A DNA stretch of 64,000 nucleotides. It comes from Xylocopa sonorina. Taxonomy: Eukaryota; Arthropoda; Insecta; Hymenoptera; Apidae. The stretch is from contig NC_135199.1 in NCBI RefSeq assembly GCF_050948175.1, forward strand, positions 6,514,501 through 6,578,500, given 5' to 3'. Shown here in pieces: positions 35,319 to 48,194 of this stretch. Numbering within the stretch: the first letter of the stretch is position 1; every line of letters begins with the position of its first letter. The notes beneath the pieces were generated by a model that saw only the letters and a list, made by a program, of their open reading frames with translations, was not told the DNA's origin and searched no databases. The translations under genes and the position numbers were made by a program.

Positions 35319-37935
35319 ATAATAGTAATTATTAAATGGTAATTAAGGACAAGAAAGATAGCCAAGAGAGCGTGGAACAAGCAGAACCGAATAAAACTGT
35401 AAACAGCTTGATCAGTAGTAGATACGCGTCGCAGTCAGACAAGTTCACTGTCAAGGCCGCAGCCAAAGCAGTCCCTCATGCACGTCCCAAAACCAAATAG
35501 TCCAGCGTTCAATACTTCTCGTGATACTCACATACATCATCGAAGACATCCTTCAGTCGCGGAATAAAACGAAGTTAATCAAGAGAAAAAGGAATATATC
35601 AAAAAGAAATCTGCTGGTACACCAAAACAACTAAGCGACCACGATTTAGGTAAACGTAATACTGTTTTGGTACGATCGAGGAATCGGAATAGCGATTCGT
35701 AGCCGGTGTTTCCCGCGCGTTCTCGTCGACTCGTCTCTAATGCAGCGTCGCGACGCCGCGCGTCTTTTTATAAGACGCCCTGGCCACGTCAAAAATCTCC
35801 CACCAGCCGATTACGCCGGTTCGAGATATTTGCCGCGTTTCCGTGCCAATTCCACGCGAGCGTCCGCCACCGGAAGTGACCATCCCTTCAGTTCTGTACG
35901 AGCTGTCGCGTTCTTTTGTAACCCCTTCAAGTATGCAACCGTGCGATTGATCTTCTTACTGACTCGAAATCCTCGAACTTACACGATCGTATGTAGCTCT
36001 TTTTACGATTTTTCCAGCAATAGCAAAGAAATTTCGATAAAGGTGAGGTTTTAGAGTGGTTCATGCGGATGTTGCGCGAAATGACAGAGGTAATAATAGG
36101 AACAACGGATAGTGATGGGTTTCGTAAGGTGCGCAGAGGTATTTTCGTTTGTCCAACTGAGTATTTTTGGCCTGGTCGATGGGCCTTGGACGGGGAGAGC
36201 TGTTCGTGGAGAATTGTTTGGAATCTCGCGGAGGCTGTTTGGAGAGAGTCGAGAGTATTGTTCGTGTGGGATGTGGTATGGTTTCAGGGGCGTTTATGGC
36301 TCTCGATCAATTCTGATTTAATTGATGATGATATTGTTAGTTAATGACGAGTAGTTTATGAAATTCGTGTTATGTCTTTCATCGTATGTCACTGTTATTA
36401 GGATAATTAGGGGTGACAGTAATATCTGTAGATTTAGAATTAAAATAGACGGTTGTTGAATGAATGAATGGATATAATATTAATATTCATGTAGGAGTGA
36501 AGATATCGCTTAATGAGCAGTTTTACTTTAAAATTTGCTACTTCCTGGAATATCAGGCTTCGAGGAAAATGCTTGCATCCGTCTAAAGGAGAAAATACGC
36601 AAACGTATCGAACCTTCATTTGCATCGATACGCGCTGATCGTTCTGCTAAATTTAAATGCCAGTATCTTTCTTTGGAATTCCAGTCGCCGCACATGGCCT
36701 TAATTTTGAGCGCTCGCTTGCCAAATTGGAGTTCTGTTGAACACGCAGTTCCTATGGCGCAAATGTCATGAAAGAAATAACATTTGCACTATTTTACTTG
36801 GTGAGCCATTATTGCTAAGGTCTTATCGATCATTAATTAATCGAAAGGTGCCAATCTTCAAAACATTGCATCATCTAAAAGTCTCTAAACGAGTTACTCA
36901 ACAGAAGAAATAAACAAAACTCGAGTCCTGCAGTAGCATAATTGTTTTTTCCTTGGAAAACGAGATTTATCAGTGTCTTTTAACGCCATGTGACAACAAT
37001 CTAATTGTCTTCTTTAATAATACTCGACACGTGTCCCGTTCGCGAGTCGTTAGCAGCCATTAAGCGTCTCCTTGGCATCCGAACGATCCTCGAGCGTCGT
37101 TTTCGATCCGATTCGGTGCTCGCATTATCGATAAAATCGGGCGGCGCTCAGAAAGTGGGCGAAAACGCGCGTGATCTGATTTATGCGCACCTTTAACGGC
37201 GGTCCCATGTCGGGTTCACCTCGTATATCTCCGTTTTTGTCAGTGACAAACCGTTTCTGGTTTCGAGTTAATTTCGGAGATAGGCGGACGCGTTCCTGCT
37301 CGTTAAGAGGGACACGTACTCGTGCTAGTTCCGGTGCCGTTTTGGCAACGGCTTCGCCCCAAGTATCTCCTAAATTGCCACGCGTACGTCGCGTGAAACC
37401 CGTGGTAATTTCGTGCTCGACGTTCCAGAGCGAATTATCACGAAACTCGCGTCCACGTGAGTTTCGTTTCGCGAGGAAAGAATTTAGAATAGAATCGAGC
37501 AAGCTTCTTCGTTCAGTACGTATAATATATATTGTTACGTCGATTGCCTTCTGATTTGTTTCTCGACTAAAAAAGATGTAAAATGGTATGACACTTTATT
37601 TTATTTTCGTTCGATTAGTCTTGCGAATTATTAGAATTCTATACGCGGACGATATTATTGATACACGACGGAAATAGTGGGATTAGTAACAGTTTTCCGC
37701 GGAAACCACGACCGTATAATTATAGCAGAGCAAGAAGGCTATATCCGGCTAGGCAGATACTCCAAGTCCTGCTATCGGAACTTTCTGTTACACGAGCAGA
37801 GTGTCCGTTTGCAACAGATGCCTTCTCCCGTTGCGAAGATCCAGTACACCAACTCGACTTCCTCCTCCCTCGAAATTAATCCCGATCGGACGCGGTTATC
37901 CGCGTCGACAAATTCACGCGATTAAACCAAATCCA

Positions 37936-38306
37936 AGAGGACGCGTATAAAATAGAGCTGTTTCGAGGAAACCATCGATTTCAAATCTTAATATTAAGCT
38001 AACTTCTACGATTAATAGACGAAGTTTATATGCCGTTAACTCTTTCGATAAACCACCCCAATAGTTCATAGAAGATAAACGAAGAAACCTAATTCTTCAC
38101 CGCGGAATGAAACTCCAAAAACGTCGAAAGGATGCGTATAAAATAGAATAGTTCGAAGGAACCAACGATTTCAAATCTCAATATTATACTAACCTCTACA
38201 ATTAATAGACGAAACTTATATGTCGTTAACCCTTTCGATGAACCATCTCAATAGTTCATAGAAAATAAACGAAGAAACCTTCTTCTTCATCGCGAAATGA
38301 AACTCT
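37936..38306. repeat. two-copy tandem repeat, unit about 185 bp
   Basis: Each copy starts with a GCGTATAAAATAGA stretch and includes ATTAATAGACGAA, ATGTCGTTAAC or its variant, and AATAGTTCATAGAA. The TATAAAA string in each copy is not accompanied by a recognisable initiator or gene. Confidence 0.8.
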
Positions 38307-40624
38307 AGCCTCTTAGGCACTATGCTCCACTATAGTGGCTTTCGCGGATGTCATCTTTCTGTACGGATTTAAGAGTAAAGTAAATTGTTACAGTTAAAAT
38401 GCGTGTATCATATCTGTAAGAAAAATTATAATATAATCATCAAGCACTTAATTCCAATGTACTCGTGTAAAGAACAGCATTATCCGTCACACATTGCAGT
38501 GCTGTATCATTTACACGTAATTCGCGTTAAACTCTGTCGTACAGAGAAACAACCGTGCCTAAGAGGCCAGAAACGTTCAGACAAATCGAAATTTTCCATC
38601 GAGACGAATCGCCCAAATTTCACGACGCGTGTTACAACCCTCGCGATCCTAGAACAGAGACGTATCCCCATCACTGACCAACGCAACGGGTCGCGAGTGA
38701 GTCACGAGCCTCGCCACTAAACAGTCGTCCCACGTAGCCGCGTACGACGATCCATCGGGATAACCGGGAATCTCTGACGCACCGACGATAAATTTAGTGC
38801 AACGTCCTCGATAGAACGCCGGGTGGCCCACGCGATCCGGAGGAATCCGCGTCGTCGTAGCCACCAGCCGTATCCTCGTAGCCACGAGGCGTTCATTGAT
38901 CGCGCCCAGAGCAACGCAGAAGCCGATCTAATTCAGCGTTTCCGGCTGGGACCGGAGGTGCTCCTTTTACGGCTTCGCCAGCAGCCACCGTCCGTGACGG
39001 TGACGCGCGCCGCGACGGAAGAATGCTAAAAGAAGAATGGCTGAGGAACGCTTGGTACGCGACGCCCGCGTCTCGAGTATTTTGCGAGAATTTATGCGTT
39101 GTCTCTGCTGTCTCGTTTCTTTGATTCGTTCGCTGATTAATAGGAGAGATTCCTTAACCGTCTGTGGGATGAATTTGTTGCTTAAATATAAAGAGGTTTG
39201 TGCAGTGAGAAATGAACGATGAAGAGCGTGGTTTTTGATTATTGAATTATTTGTTATTAGTTGTTTTGGAGGTATTGTATGATTACGATGCATACATCTT
39301 GTGAGAAAGCTGTAATTATTTGGTAAAATATCTATCTATTAGTTGGTTAAATGTCCATCGAATTCCATTGATTTTGAAAGTTCTCCTTCGTCCTTCTTTT
39401 TATAACAATTATATCAAAGAGAAAAACGATCAGTTGATCAGCATAGCTTAAAGTAATCGTTGTGGACACCTAAAGTATGATCAGAAATAATAATATCCCA
39501 TTAAGTCTTACGAATAATTGATACGTAAAGAATAGTGAAGCATCTTTCTGATGTCTGACTTATGTCAGACACTTTCACTTACGCTCACGCGTTAACCCAT
39601 AAGTCTCCCTTGGACACGATTCAAGTATTAGACGCAAACTATTTGTGCAAAATCACTATCAAAGACTCGCAGTTACTCTAAAATACTTCCATCGTGAATG
39701 TTTGTTTAAAAACACTTTCCATATCCCTCGCAAAGTTGACGCACCATTTATGTCTGACTTATGACTGATATCTACTGTTTCAGAAAGCCATAGAGGAAAA
39801 GTAACGAGTCACATGCTGGTCCACCGTCCTCCCGTGCTTACGAAAAAGGTTTCTAAAATTAATCGGAAAGAATTCGACACAGCAGGCGGCTCTGTCGAGC
39901 ATTTCGCCGGCGACCTTCGCGATGGCGATGCTCCACGACGCTCCAGCTCGTCCCACGCTCAGCTTTCGTTGGTCTTCGTGGTGAACAACGTCGAGGGAGT
40001 CGATCGAAACGTAACGCGCGCTCGATCAGTGCTCGAGCACGTGCAGAAGGTATAAATAATTCCAGATGATGCACTCGCTGCGTCTGAATGAAGCTGACAG
40101 GCCATGTCCTTGCGACAGCGGCGCCAGCGACCTTACTCTAATTGTTCTTTGGTGCAACGAGCCACGCGAGGGCGATTAACTGAAAGAATTAATTACAATG
40201 TTCGAAGAGTAGGATTTTTTTATCGTCTCCTGCGAATATAACGAGAAACGAAGAAACCTTTAATTGAGGAAATGCAGAAGTGCCAACGAAAATGTTTCAT
40301 TTTAATACAATACGTGCGAGGGTGTTACGAAAGGTAAAGAAGATGATGAAATTGTGAATTATGAGATGTGTACGTTGGGACAAGTTTAATAATAAATGGG
40401 CAACAGTTACAGCTGAACAAGTCGAAGAGAATATAACAATATCACCTACGTTAATTCCAGAAATAACTAAACAATCATCCGGACCAATGTACAATAAAAT
40501 TCTATTTTATGAGGACGAACGCCAGTCTCTCCATTCTGCAAGAGGTACGACTGTTAAGAGGAGGATTATGCAGCAACCATTGAAGAAATCTCTTCCATCA
40601 AGCAACACTAACTATAATTAGATT

Positions 40625-40835
40625 AATTATACATTTATATATTATATTATTATATTAATTGTACATTTTTCAAATAGTATTACGCGTACATTAGTTTTAA
40701 GCAAATATCTCTTCTAATATCTCTTCTATCAACCAACACTAATTATAATTATATTAATTATATATTTATATGTTATACTATTATATTAGCTATGCATTTT
40801 GTAAATAGTATTACGCGTGCATTAGTTTTAAGCTA
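40625..40835. repeat. tandem duplication inside the left arm of the fold-back element
   Basis: The AT-rich segment with CACTAA-TATAATTA, AATAGTATTACGCGT-CATT and AGTTTTAAGC occurs twice in the left arm but only once in the right arm, accounting for most of the length difference between arms. Confidence 0.75.
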
Positions 40836-41134
40836 ACTTTTATACTTGCAACATACGATATGCATTAGATTGCAGTTATAGTAGTGCAAATGCATATTAT
40901 TGCGTTACATGTATAAGTACTATAAAAATATACATTGTAATCTTCATTTGTAGCGCATATGTTAATTATTTATTTAAATAAATCAATTATTTAAAAGAAA
41001 TACCATGAGTTACATCATTTACCTTTAACTTCATCCACCACCTGTCCTTCTTCCTCGTCATTTTCACAAGTAGAAGTAAGATAAATTACAAAATTTCAAA
41101 ATTATCGAAAAATTGGGAAAGTATCAGGAGAACA

Positions 41135-42134
41135 TGACGTCATAGGAGGTATCGGGAATTCCAGGAATTCTTGATGACGTCATTTCTAAGAAGTGGCACT
41201 TTCGAATACCTCCTCACATGTTATGTTCTCCTGATACAAAGTCGGATTTTCGAGATTTTGTTCGAAAAATCGGCAAAGTATCAGGAGAACATGACGTCAC
41301 AGGAGGTATGCTTGCCACTTCTAGGAAAATGACGTCACTTCCAAGAATCGCCAGAATTCCTGGAATTTCTGATGACGTCATTTCCAAGAAGTGGCACTTT
41401 TCGGATACCTCCTCACTACTTATGTTCTCCTGTTACAAAGTCGGATTTTCAAGATTTTGTTCGAAAAATCGGCAATGTATCAGGAGAACATGACGTCATA
41501 GGAGGTATCCTAATAGTGCCACTTCTTGGAAATGACGTCATCGAAAATTCCTGGAATTTCGGCGATTCTTGGAAGTGACGTCATTTTCCTAGAAGTGGCA
41601 AGCATACCTCCTCACTACTTATATTCTCCTGTTACAAAGTCGGATTTTCAAGATTTTGTTCGGAAAATCGGCAAAGTATCAGGAGAACATGACGTCATAG
41701 GAGGTATGCTTGCCAGTTCTAGGAAAATGACGTCATTTCCAAGAATCGCCGAAATTCCTGGAATTTCTGATGACGTCATTTCCAAGAAATGGCACTATTC
41801 GGATACCTCCTATGACGTCATGTTCTCCTGATACATTGCCGATTTTTCGAACAAAATCTTGAAAATCCGGCTTTGTATCAGGAGAACATGACGTCATAGG
41901 AGGTATCCGAAAGTGCCACTTCTTGGAAATGACGTCATCAAGAATTCCTGGAAATGGCGATACCTCCTGTGACGTCATGTTCTCCTGATACTTTCCTAAT
42001 TTTTCGATCGAAAACTCGAAAATCCGACTTTGTATCAGGAGAACATAACATGTGAGGAGGTATTCGAAAGTGCCACTTCTTGGAAATGACGTCATCGAGA
42101 ATTCCTGGAATTCCCGATACCTTCTATGACGTCA
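41135..42134. promoter_or_regulatory. 17 perfect TGACGTCA (CRE-type) octamers in 1 kb
   Basis: Exact copies start at 41135, 41175, 41292, 41330, 41373, 41491, 41533, 41576, 41690, 41728, 41771, 41813, 41889, 41930, 41970, 42087 and 42127. The octamer is the full palindromic consensus bound by CREB/ATF bZIP factors. Chance predicts far fewer than one. Whether any factor binds here is inference only. Confidence 0.7.
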
Positions 42135-43504
42135 TGTTCTCCTGATACTTTCCCAATTTTTCGGTAACTTTGAAATTTTGTAATCTATCTTACTTCTACT
42201 TGTGAAAATGACGAGGAAGAAGGACTGGTGGTGGATGAAGTTAAAGGTAAATGATGTAACTCATGGTATTCCATTTAAACAATTGATTTATTTAAATAAA
42301 TAATTAACATATGCGCTACAAATGAAGATTACAATGTATACTTTATAATACTTATACATGTAACATAATAATTTACATTTACACTAGTGTAATTGCACTC
42401 TAATGCATATTGTATCCTGTAGGTATAAAGATTTGCTTAAAACTAATGTACGTGTAATAGTATTTGCAAAATGTATAATTAATATAATAGTATTTCAAAT
42501 TATAATTTGTGCTGGTTGATAGAAGAGGTTTCTTGAACTTCAATGCATGCTGTAAGGTCCTCATTTCCATTTCCATGTTGTGTTATCTGTAACAGGAAGG
42601 AAATGCAATCAACTAACAAGTACAATTTGAAGTGAAATACCCTTGCTAATTTTAACACCTGCGCAGCGGATTCGACAAGCCTCTGGCACTCGTCGCTAAA
42701 TCCCGAAGTAATTAGGCGAAACCGCGTCACGTTGATTACATAATCACAGCAAGTTTGAGTCATAAAATTCGGGAGATGACAGCTGCTCGCATTACCAGTG
42801 ACGAAACATGCGAATTCCTTCGCGAGCAGACAAATTGCTCGTTCTAAATAAATCTTCAGGTGCCACGGATGGGGATAATGCGGCGTCTACGGAAGAAAAT
42901 AGAAATTTCTACGATTTTAGGATATTTAACTACTCGAAAAAGTTCACAGTCCACTGTACTCTACTTAATAAAATTTATGACACGAGCACGACGGGAAGCA
43001 ATTGTTTATTTTCCTATAATAACGTATTGCACTTTTAAAAAGAAAGAGCATTTGGAAATAAATTTTTCAGAATTTTACAGGATAATTTTTCACCCCATGG
43101 TGCTTTGTCTGATAAAATCTATGGTATAAATAAACTGGGGAACGATAACACATTGAAATTTAAAAAAAGATCGAGCTTCTCAGAATAACTGCACCATCGT
43201 TGCGCTTTGTTTTACGAAACCTGTAACGCGATGAAGTTGGTGGAAGAAAGCGCGTTTATTTCGGACAGAAGCGACTGGGATCGTTCCTCGTCGATAAAAA
43301 AGAGGAAGTTATGCGAGTCTGGAGAAGGTCGCGAGCTGGCGCCCGACCAAGGTCACCAGCGATGGAATTTACGACCTTTCGAATGTTCGACGACCCTCTT
43401 TTGTGCCACTGCTAGAAATATCTTCGACAGGCTCGACCTCCGTACTAGAACCACGGCAGGAAGCTTCATTGTTGAGCTAAAATAGATTTAACAACGACTA
43501 GTGA

Positions 43505-43670
43505 ATTTCATTCATGAACTGATTCAAGTAAACGTTCAACTCGACGTTATTTCAATATTAGAATTATTTATTATTATTAGAAATTAATCATTCATGAACT
43601 GATTCAAGTAAACATTCAATTCAACGTTACTTTAATATTAGAATCATTTATTATTATTAGAAATTAAGAG
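43505..43670. repeat. two-copy tandem repeat, unit about 83 bp
   Basis: CATTCATGAACTGATTCAAG through TTATTATTATTAGAAATTA is repeated once, nearly identical. Confidence 0.85.
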
Positions 43671-44209
43671 TATAGAAATTGTTGTATCTTCTTCTGTTTG
43701 TATTCTCGACATCTCGCGCCAGCTTTCAATTTACTGATTTATTTAGAAATTAAATAAACGCTTCATTCTTCTTACCTAACGCCAGTCGAGGACCATTCAG
43801 TAAAGAGGAGTCCACGTATCGACGGAAATATGCGCGATTCAGTGGAGGATCTTCTAGCAGTCTTCTATTTCGGATGAGTAAGTGGCTCAGGTCCAGGTGA
43901 GAGAACGGGTATTAATCGCGAACACAATTCGTGACTAATTTCAGTAACGACTGCCAAATCACTTTGCCGGGTGTGCTACTACTGAAAATCATCGAAACTC
44001 GACGGATAGACGCGTGTCGTTGACACTTGTTTCGTGTCGCAATGCTGTTGCTTCGTGTACGTCGAGTTCCCTCATCTCCGTGGCAGTAAATTTCGCGCAG
44101 CGTCCCGTGAACGGTCGATTCACGGAATGCAATTTCACGCACGACGCCCGCACGTCGCTGAGCTTCGACGCGGAGGTGCAGCTGATTGCATCTTTGAATT
44201 GGAGTTCCA

Positions 44210-44530
44210 AGTTTGTAGCTCGAAAGCTTCCACTTTTGAGCTTCTTGCATTTGGAATTTTGGAAATTTTGGAAATTTAATATGTCGAGGCTTCAAATTGG
44301 AGTTGCCAAGCTTTAGACATTTCTAACTTTAAAGTTTTCAGCTTCAAGCTTGAAGCTTCTCTAATTTCAAGCTTTCGAGTTCTCAAACATTTTATTTCTC
44401 GACCTTCGAAAGCTTACTTTTTAATTTTAAAGCTTCCAAAGTTTTCAGCTTTAAGCTTGAAGCTTCCCTAATTTCAAGCTTTCGAGTTCTCAAACATTTT
44501 ATTCTTCGATCTTCGAAAGTCTATCACCTT
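44210..44530. repeat. AAGCTT-rich region with two-copy repeat
   Basis: AAGCTT or close variants recur about a dozen times. A unit of roughly 120 bp (TTTTCAGCTT-AAGCTTGAAG through TCGAGTTCTCAAACATTTTA) is present twice. Confidence 0.75.
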
Positions 44531-45870
44531 TCAAACTTCCAACTCTTTAAATCTCGAAACCTTAGTTTGAATGAGCTACAGCATTTACATTCGCACATCC
44601 GTGACAGACAAAGCGAAATCTGTTCGCAACGAGGCTTCCGGAAACAGGACGCGCAGTCCAGTTTCTGGTAACAAGTTGTAGACAAAAATATCGAGGACAA
44701 GTTCGTCTAAATAACAGATGAGTCCGTTCTCGACGGTCAAAGAGGGACGGACGTCAGATAGACGCGGAAATCGACGCTATTTCGAGACCAGGAACGATAT
44801 TTCCGTCCTTCCGCGTCACATCTTCGGCCTCCGCGACACGCCTAATCGGCGAGCTCTCGTCTGAGCGTTCCTCTTTGACTGGCATTCTACTTGCGCGGAT
44901 ATCCGCCCCTCCACCCACCTCCAAGTAAAATAAATACGATATTTCCGGGTGAAACAGATACACCCATTCGCGGAAGTTTGCACCAGATACGTCGGACGTG
45001 GGTCTCAGAAAATTAATTTCCAAAAATATCTGACGCGATAAAATTCAATAACAATTAATTAAACACATTTGAGTCGCCAGTCTCGAATGTTTCACTTTCG
45101 ATTTGTCGAGAATGCAACGTGCATCTCGACTTTTTCATTGAAATGGAAACCTTTTATTGCTGCCAGACGTTGGGGATAGTTTCTGTTGCTAACGTTCGAG
45201 AATACGACGAGTTCAAAGGATGCAAATTGTTCCTAGTAGCTTATATACTTGTCTCTATGCAAGAAGCACTTGTCTCCACTTGCTCGACACAAGTTACGAC
45301 CGATCTTTGCGCGTTAAAGAAACATTGGTCGTCCCCACTTACTTCGTCTGACTATACAAGGCGCATATTCTACTTGTCTGACTAGCGTCGACTCTTATGC
45401 TACTTGATCAGCCAGAAACGAGTCTCGTTTTGCTTGTCTGTCTCGAATCTTGTTTCGCTTAACCGACTGAGGACGATACTCTTTCTTTGTGCCACTGTTT
45501 CACGTATACATTCTCGTTTTAACTATTTTATTTACAATTTGTTTAACTCGTTTACTGTCTCGTTGAGGAAACGTCCACGAGAGCCCAGAACTTTTTTCAG
45601 GATTAGACGACACCAATTGAAATAGACTTTACTTATTTATATTTAGAACATTCTAAAGAGAAAAAGTGAAATAAACGGTTTTTTAAGTTAGCGCAAGTAT
45701 GTGTCGCTGTAGAGCTTAATTGTTCGGTTCAGATCGCGTTTCAACGCGTCTTTGTTAATTGAACGTTTGTCACATATACGTGGCGACTGATAGCGGACGA
45801 ATTAAATCGATTACAACAGCTGATCAACTCGAACTCTAACGTGAAACGATTACAACTTTGGAGCAATATC

Positions 45871-48133
45871 TTTATTTTCCTACGAATACAGATTCGTTAC
45901 GTGTATGTATATATATATATATTTCTCTTAACTGTACGGTTTCATAAATACGTGAATATAACATTTACATGCGTTTCCCTTCGTTTTTCCTCGTTTTCTT
46001 TTTTTTTTTTCAAATGTACATAAATAGTACTGTGAATCGTCGCGCTTAATAAAATACAATGGATACGTTTTAATATTAGTAGAAAAGAGAAACGTGTTAC
46101 ATTGGAACAGAGTATAACGAGACTAGCGAATCAATCGTTCAATTACGTTCGTCCATCGAGCGCGATTAAACGTTCCTTCGATAAATTTCCCTTACTTTTG
46201 CTCGAATTACGGCTTGCCCTCGTAAATTACAAAGGAATAGCAAAAACAGAGTGTTCTTCGCGAATAGAAACAAAAATCTCGTCGAATCGTTCGATCGAAA
46301 GAGGAATACTTGAACAGCTTCGTTAAAAATATGTTTACGAAGATGTACAATATTTATTCGCTCGAAGTAACGATAGATTTGTCCGTTTCGCGAGTGCAAT
46401 TCGTGATCGACCGACAAATGATACGCTTAAGGGTAGTTCGACGCTTGGTTACATGATTTCTAGCCGCTTAGAAGGATAAACGTGTTCGCCACAAGTGGTA
46501 CACGCGCCATCGCTACTCTAAATCTATATGTACAAGTCCTACTGACATCGCTCGAAGCACGCAGCTTCCTTTCCTCGATTATATAAATGTCACTGGTGAT
46601 TCTCGTCTCGCGTGGATTAATGTAAAGGGCGTCGAGAACATCGTTTACCTCGCGACGTTACGCTACCACTGTGATTACAATTCATCCGCGTCCCTCCTTC
46701 GTTTAAAGAATCCTGTCCAATCGCAAAGTCCATCGTACAACGTGAACAAGAAAAGATATGTATGGGTGAATCGTGTCTTTTCTTCTTTCTGTGCGACGCG
46801 AATCGGTATGATACAGTAAAATATAAAGCTATAACAAATTCTGATACGTTACAGTAACATGACAGATGGTAATTAACTTGCAAGCAACGATAAAGCATTT
46901 TGTGTTTGCTAAAAAAAAAAAGAAATGAAGATGAAAAATATACAGAGAGAGAGAGAGAGAGTGGGAAGAAGGAATGGAGATTATTTATAAAATCTTTAAA
47001 AGAAAATAATACATGTAGTATATAAACAATCTTCCGTACAGAATTTTTGCTGATCCATCGTTTTAAATAAATTCTGTATAAAAACAACAGTTACACGTAA
47101 AGGGGATTAATATCATTGTAACATCGTATACGCACATTCGTGCGTAACTTACAGTTGTGTCACGATAATATTAATACATATGGAACCACGATTGATGTTA
47201 ATTTGTATCAATCGAATCGATAATTAAAAATTAGAAATTGCACGTGAAATATGATATATGTATATATATATAAAAAAAGAAGAAGGAAAAGAGAAGAAGT
47301 CAAGTGGCAAATGGAGAATATAACGAATGGAATAATACTATGGAACGTGTCTGTAAAATGGAAAACCACTGGAAAAGATCTTTAACGCCACGATGGGATA
47401 TATCAGGGCGTCTTAACCGCGGCTACGCTTCTCTCGATTACGTATAATTACTGTACAATAGCTAGTTGTCTTCTTTATACACGAGGCTGACACGTGTGAA
47501 CGTTAAGCTCGCGCGTGTGAGCTTATTTCTCCTGGAAAAATATATATATATATGTAGCTACAATTAATGTTCGCTTAAAACTTACAGTAAAATGTCTTCG
47601 CTGGAGGAAAACGTATGGACGGCAGAAGTGACGCTTGTTGTATCGTATATACTCGTGCAAACAATTGGACAAATTTCAAGAAAGCGTAATGAAAGAGAAC
47701 TCAATTACATCTGAACTTATTTTCTACTGTCCTTTTTCTTTTCGAGGAAGTCTTCTGAAATTTTTAAAATTTGAACAATTAACGAAGAAACAAGGTAATT
47801 ATAAAATAAAATCGTAACAGTACAAAAGTATATACGATGATTTTAATTTAACTTAAATGAAAGTAGAATAGCGATAATATATATATATAATATATTGTTC
47901 TGCTTCGTTTTGTCGACATCTTTTAAAATCTATAATGATTAATAGCACGATAGCACTTGGTGAATTTCGTGAACGGAAATGAATATACCTTCAATTTAAT
48001 TACAGGCGTGTAGTAATAATAATATTACCATTATAACAGTATTATTAGCAATATAAGTGATTCGATGATAATAGTGATCTACTCGCATGCAATGGATAAT
48101 TTCTTACAGAGTACAAGTGTGAACAACGTGTAT

Positions 48134-48194
<61 letters not shown>

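Larger units (their letters stand above)
34637..40556. other. intergenic DNA upstream of ABRA-like gene
   Basis: No gene recognised. It contains two two-copy tandem repeats (34958-35318 and 37936-38306). Open frames, such as the Trp-rich 36063-36344 (+), have no recognised domain or splice context. Confidence 0.6.
40557..42571. mobile_element. 2-kb fold-back element with symmetric TGACGTCA array
   Basis: The left arm (about 40557-41120) is the reverse complement of the right arm (about 42149-42571) apart from substitutions, small indels and one extra tandem copy of the outer segment in the left arm. The core (41121-42148) is an array of a 32-bp module GTATCAGGAGAAC..GGAGGTAT, forward at 41121, 41278, 41477, 41676, 41875 and 42032, and reversed with ends at 41237, 41436, 41635, 41834, 41991 and 42148. 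Spacing runs 157-199-199-199-157 and is an exact mirror about 41634.5. No transposase is visible. It resembles fold-back transposons (long, internally repetitive inverted arms), but target duplications are not evident and its family is unknown to me. Confidence 0.9.
42572..45870. other. intergenic DNA between fold-back element and Myrf 3' region
   Basis: Nothing gene-like recognised. It holds a two-copy repeat (43505-43670) and an AAGCTT-rich duplicated stretch (44210-44530). Confidence 0.6.

Noticed and set aside
36063..36344. Trp-rich 93-codon + strand frame
   Set aside because: No domain, no splice sites, and composition consistent with a chance frame.
41131..42140. Steroid-receptor-like AGAACA...TGTTCT pairing around the octamer
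   Set aside because: The two half-sites come together only where opposite modules face each other and the spacing is wrong for a hormone response element.
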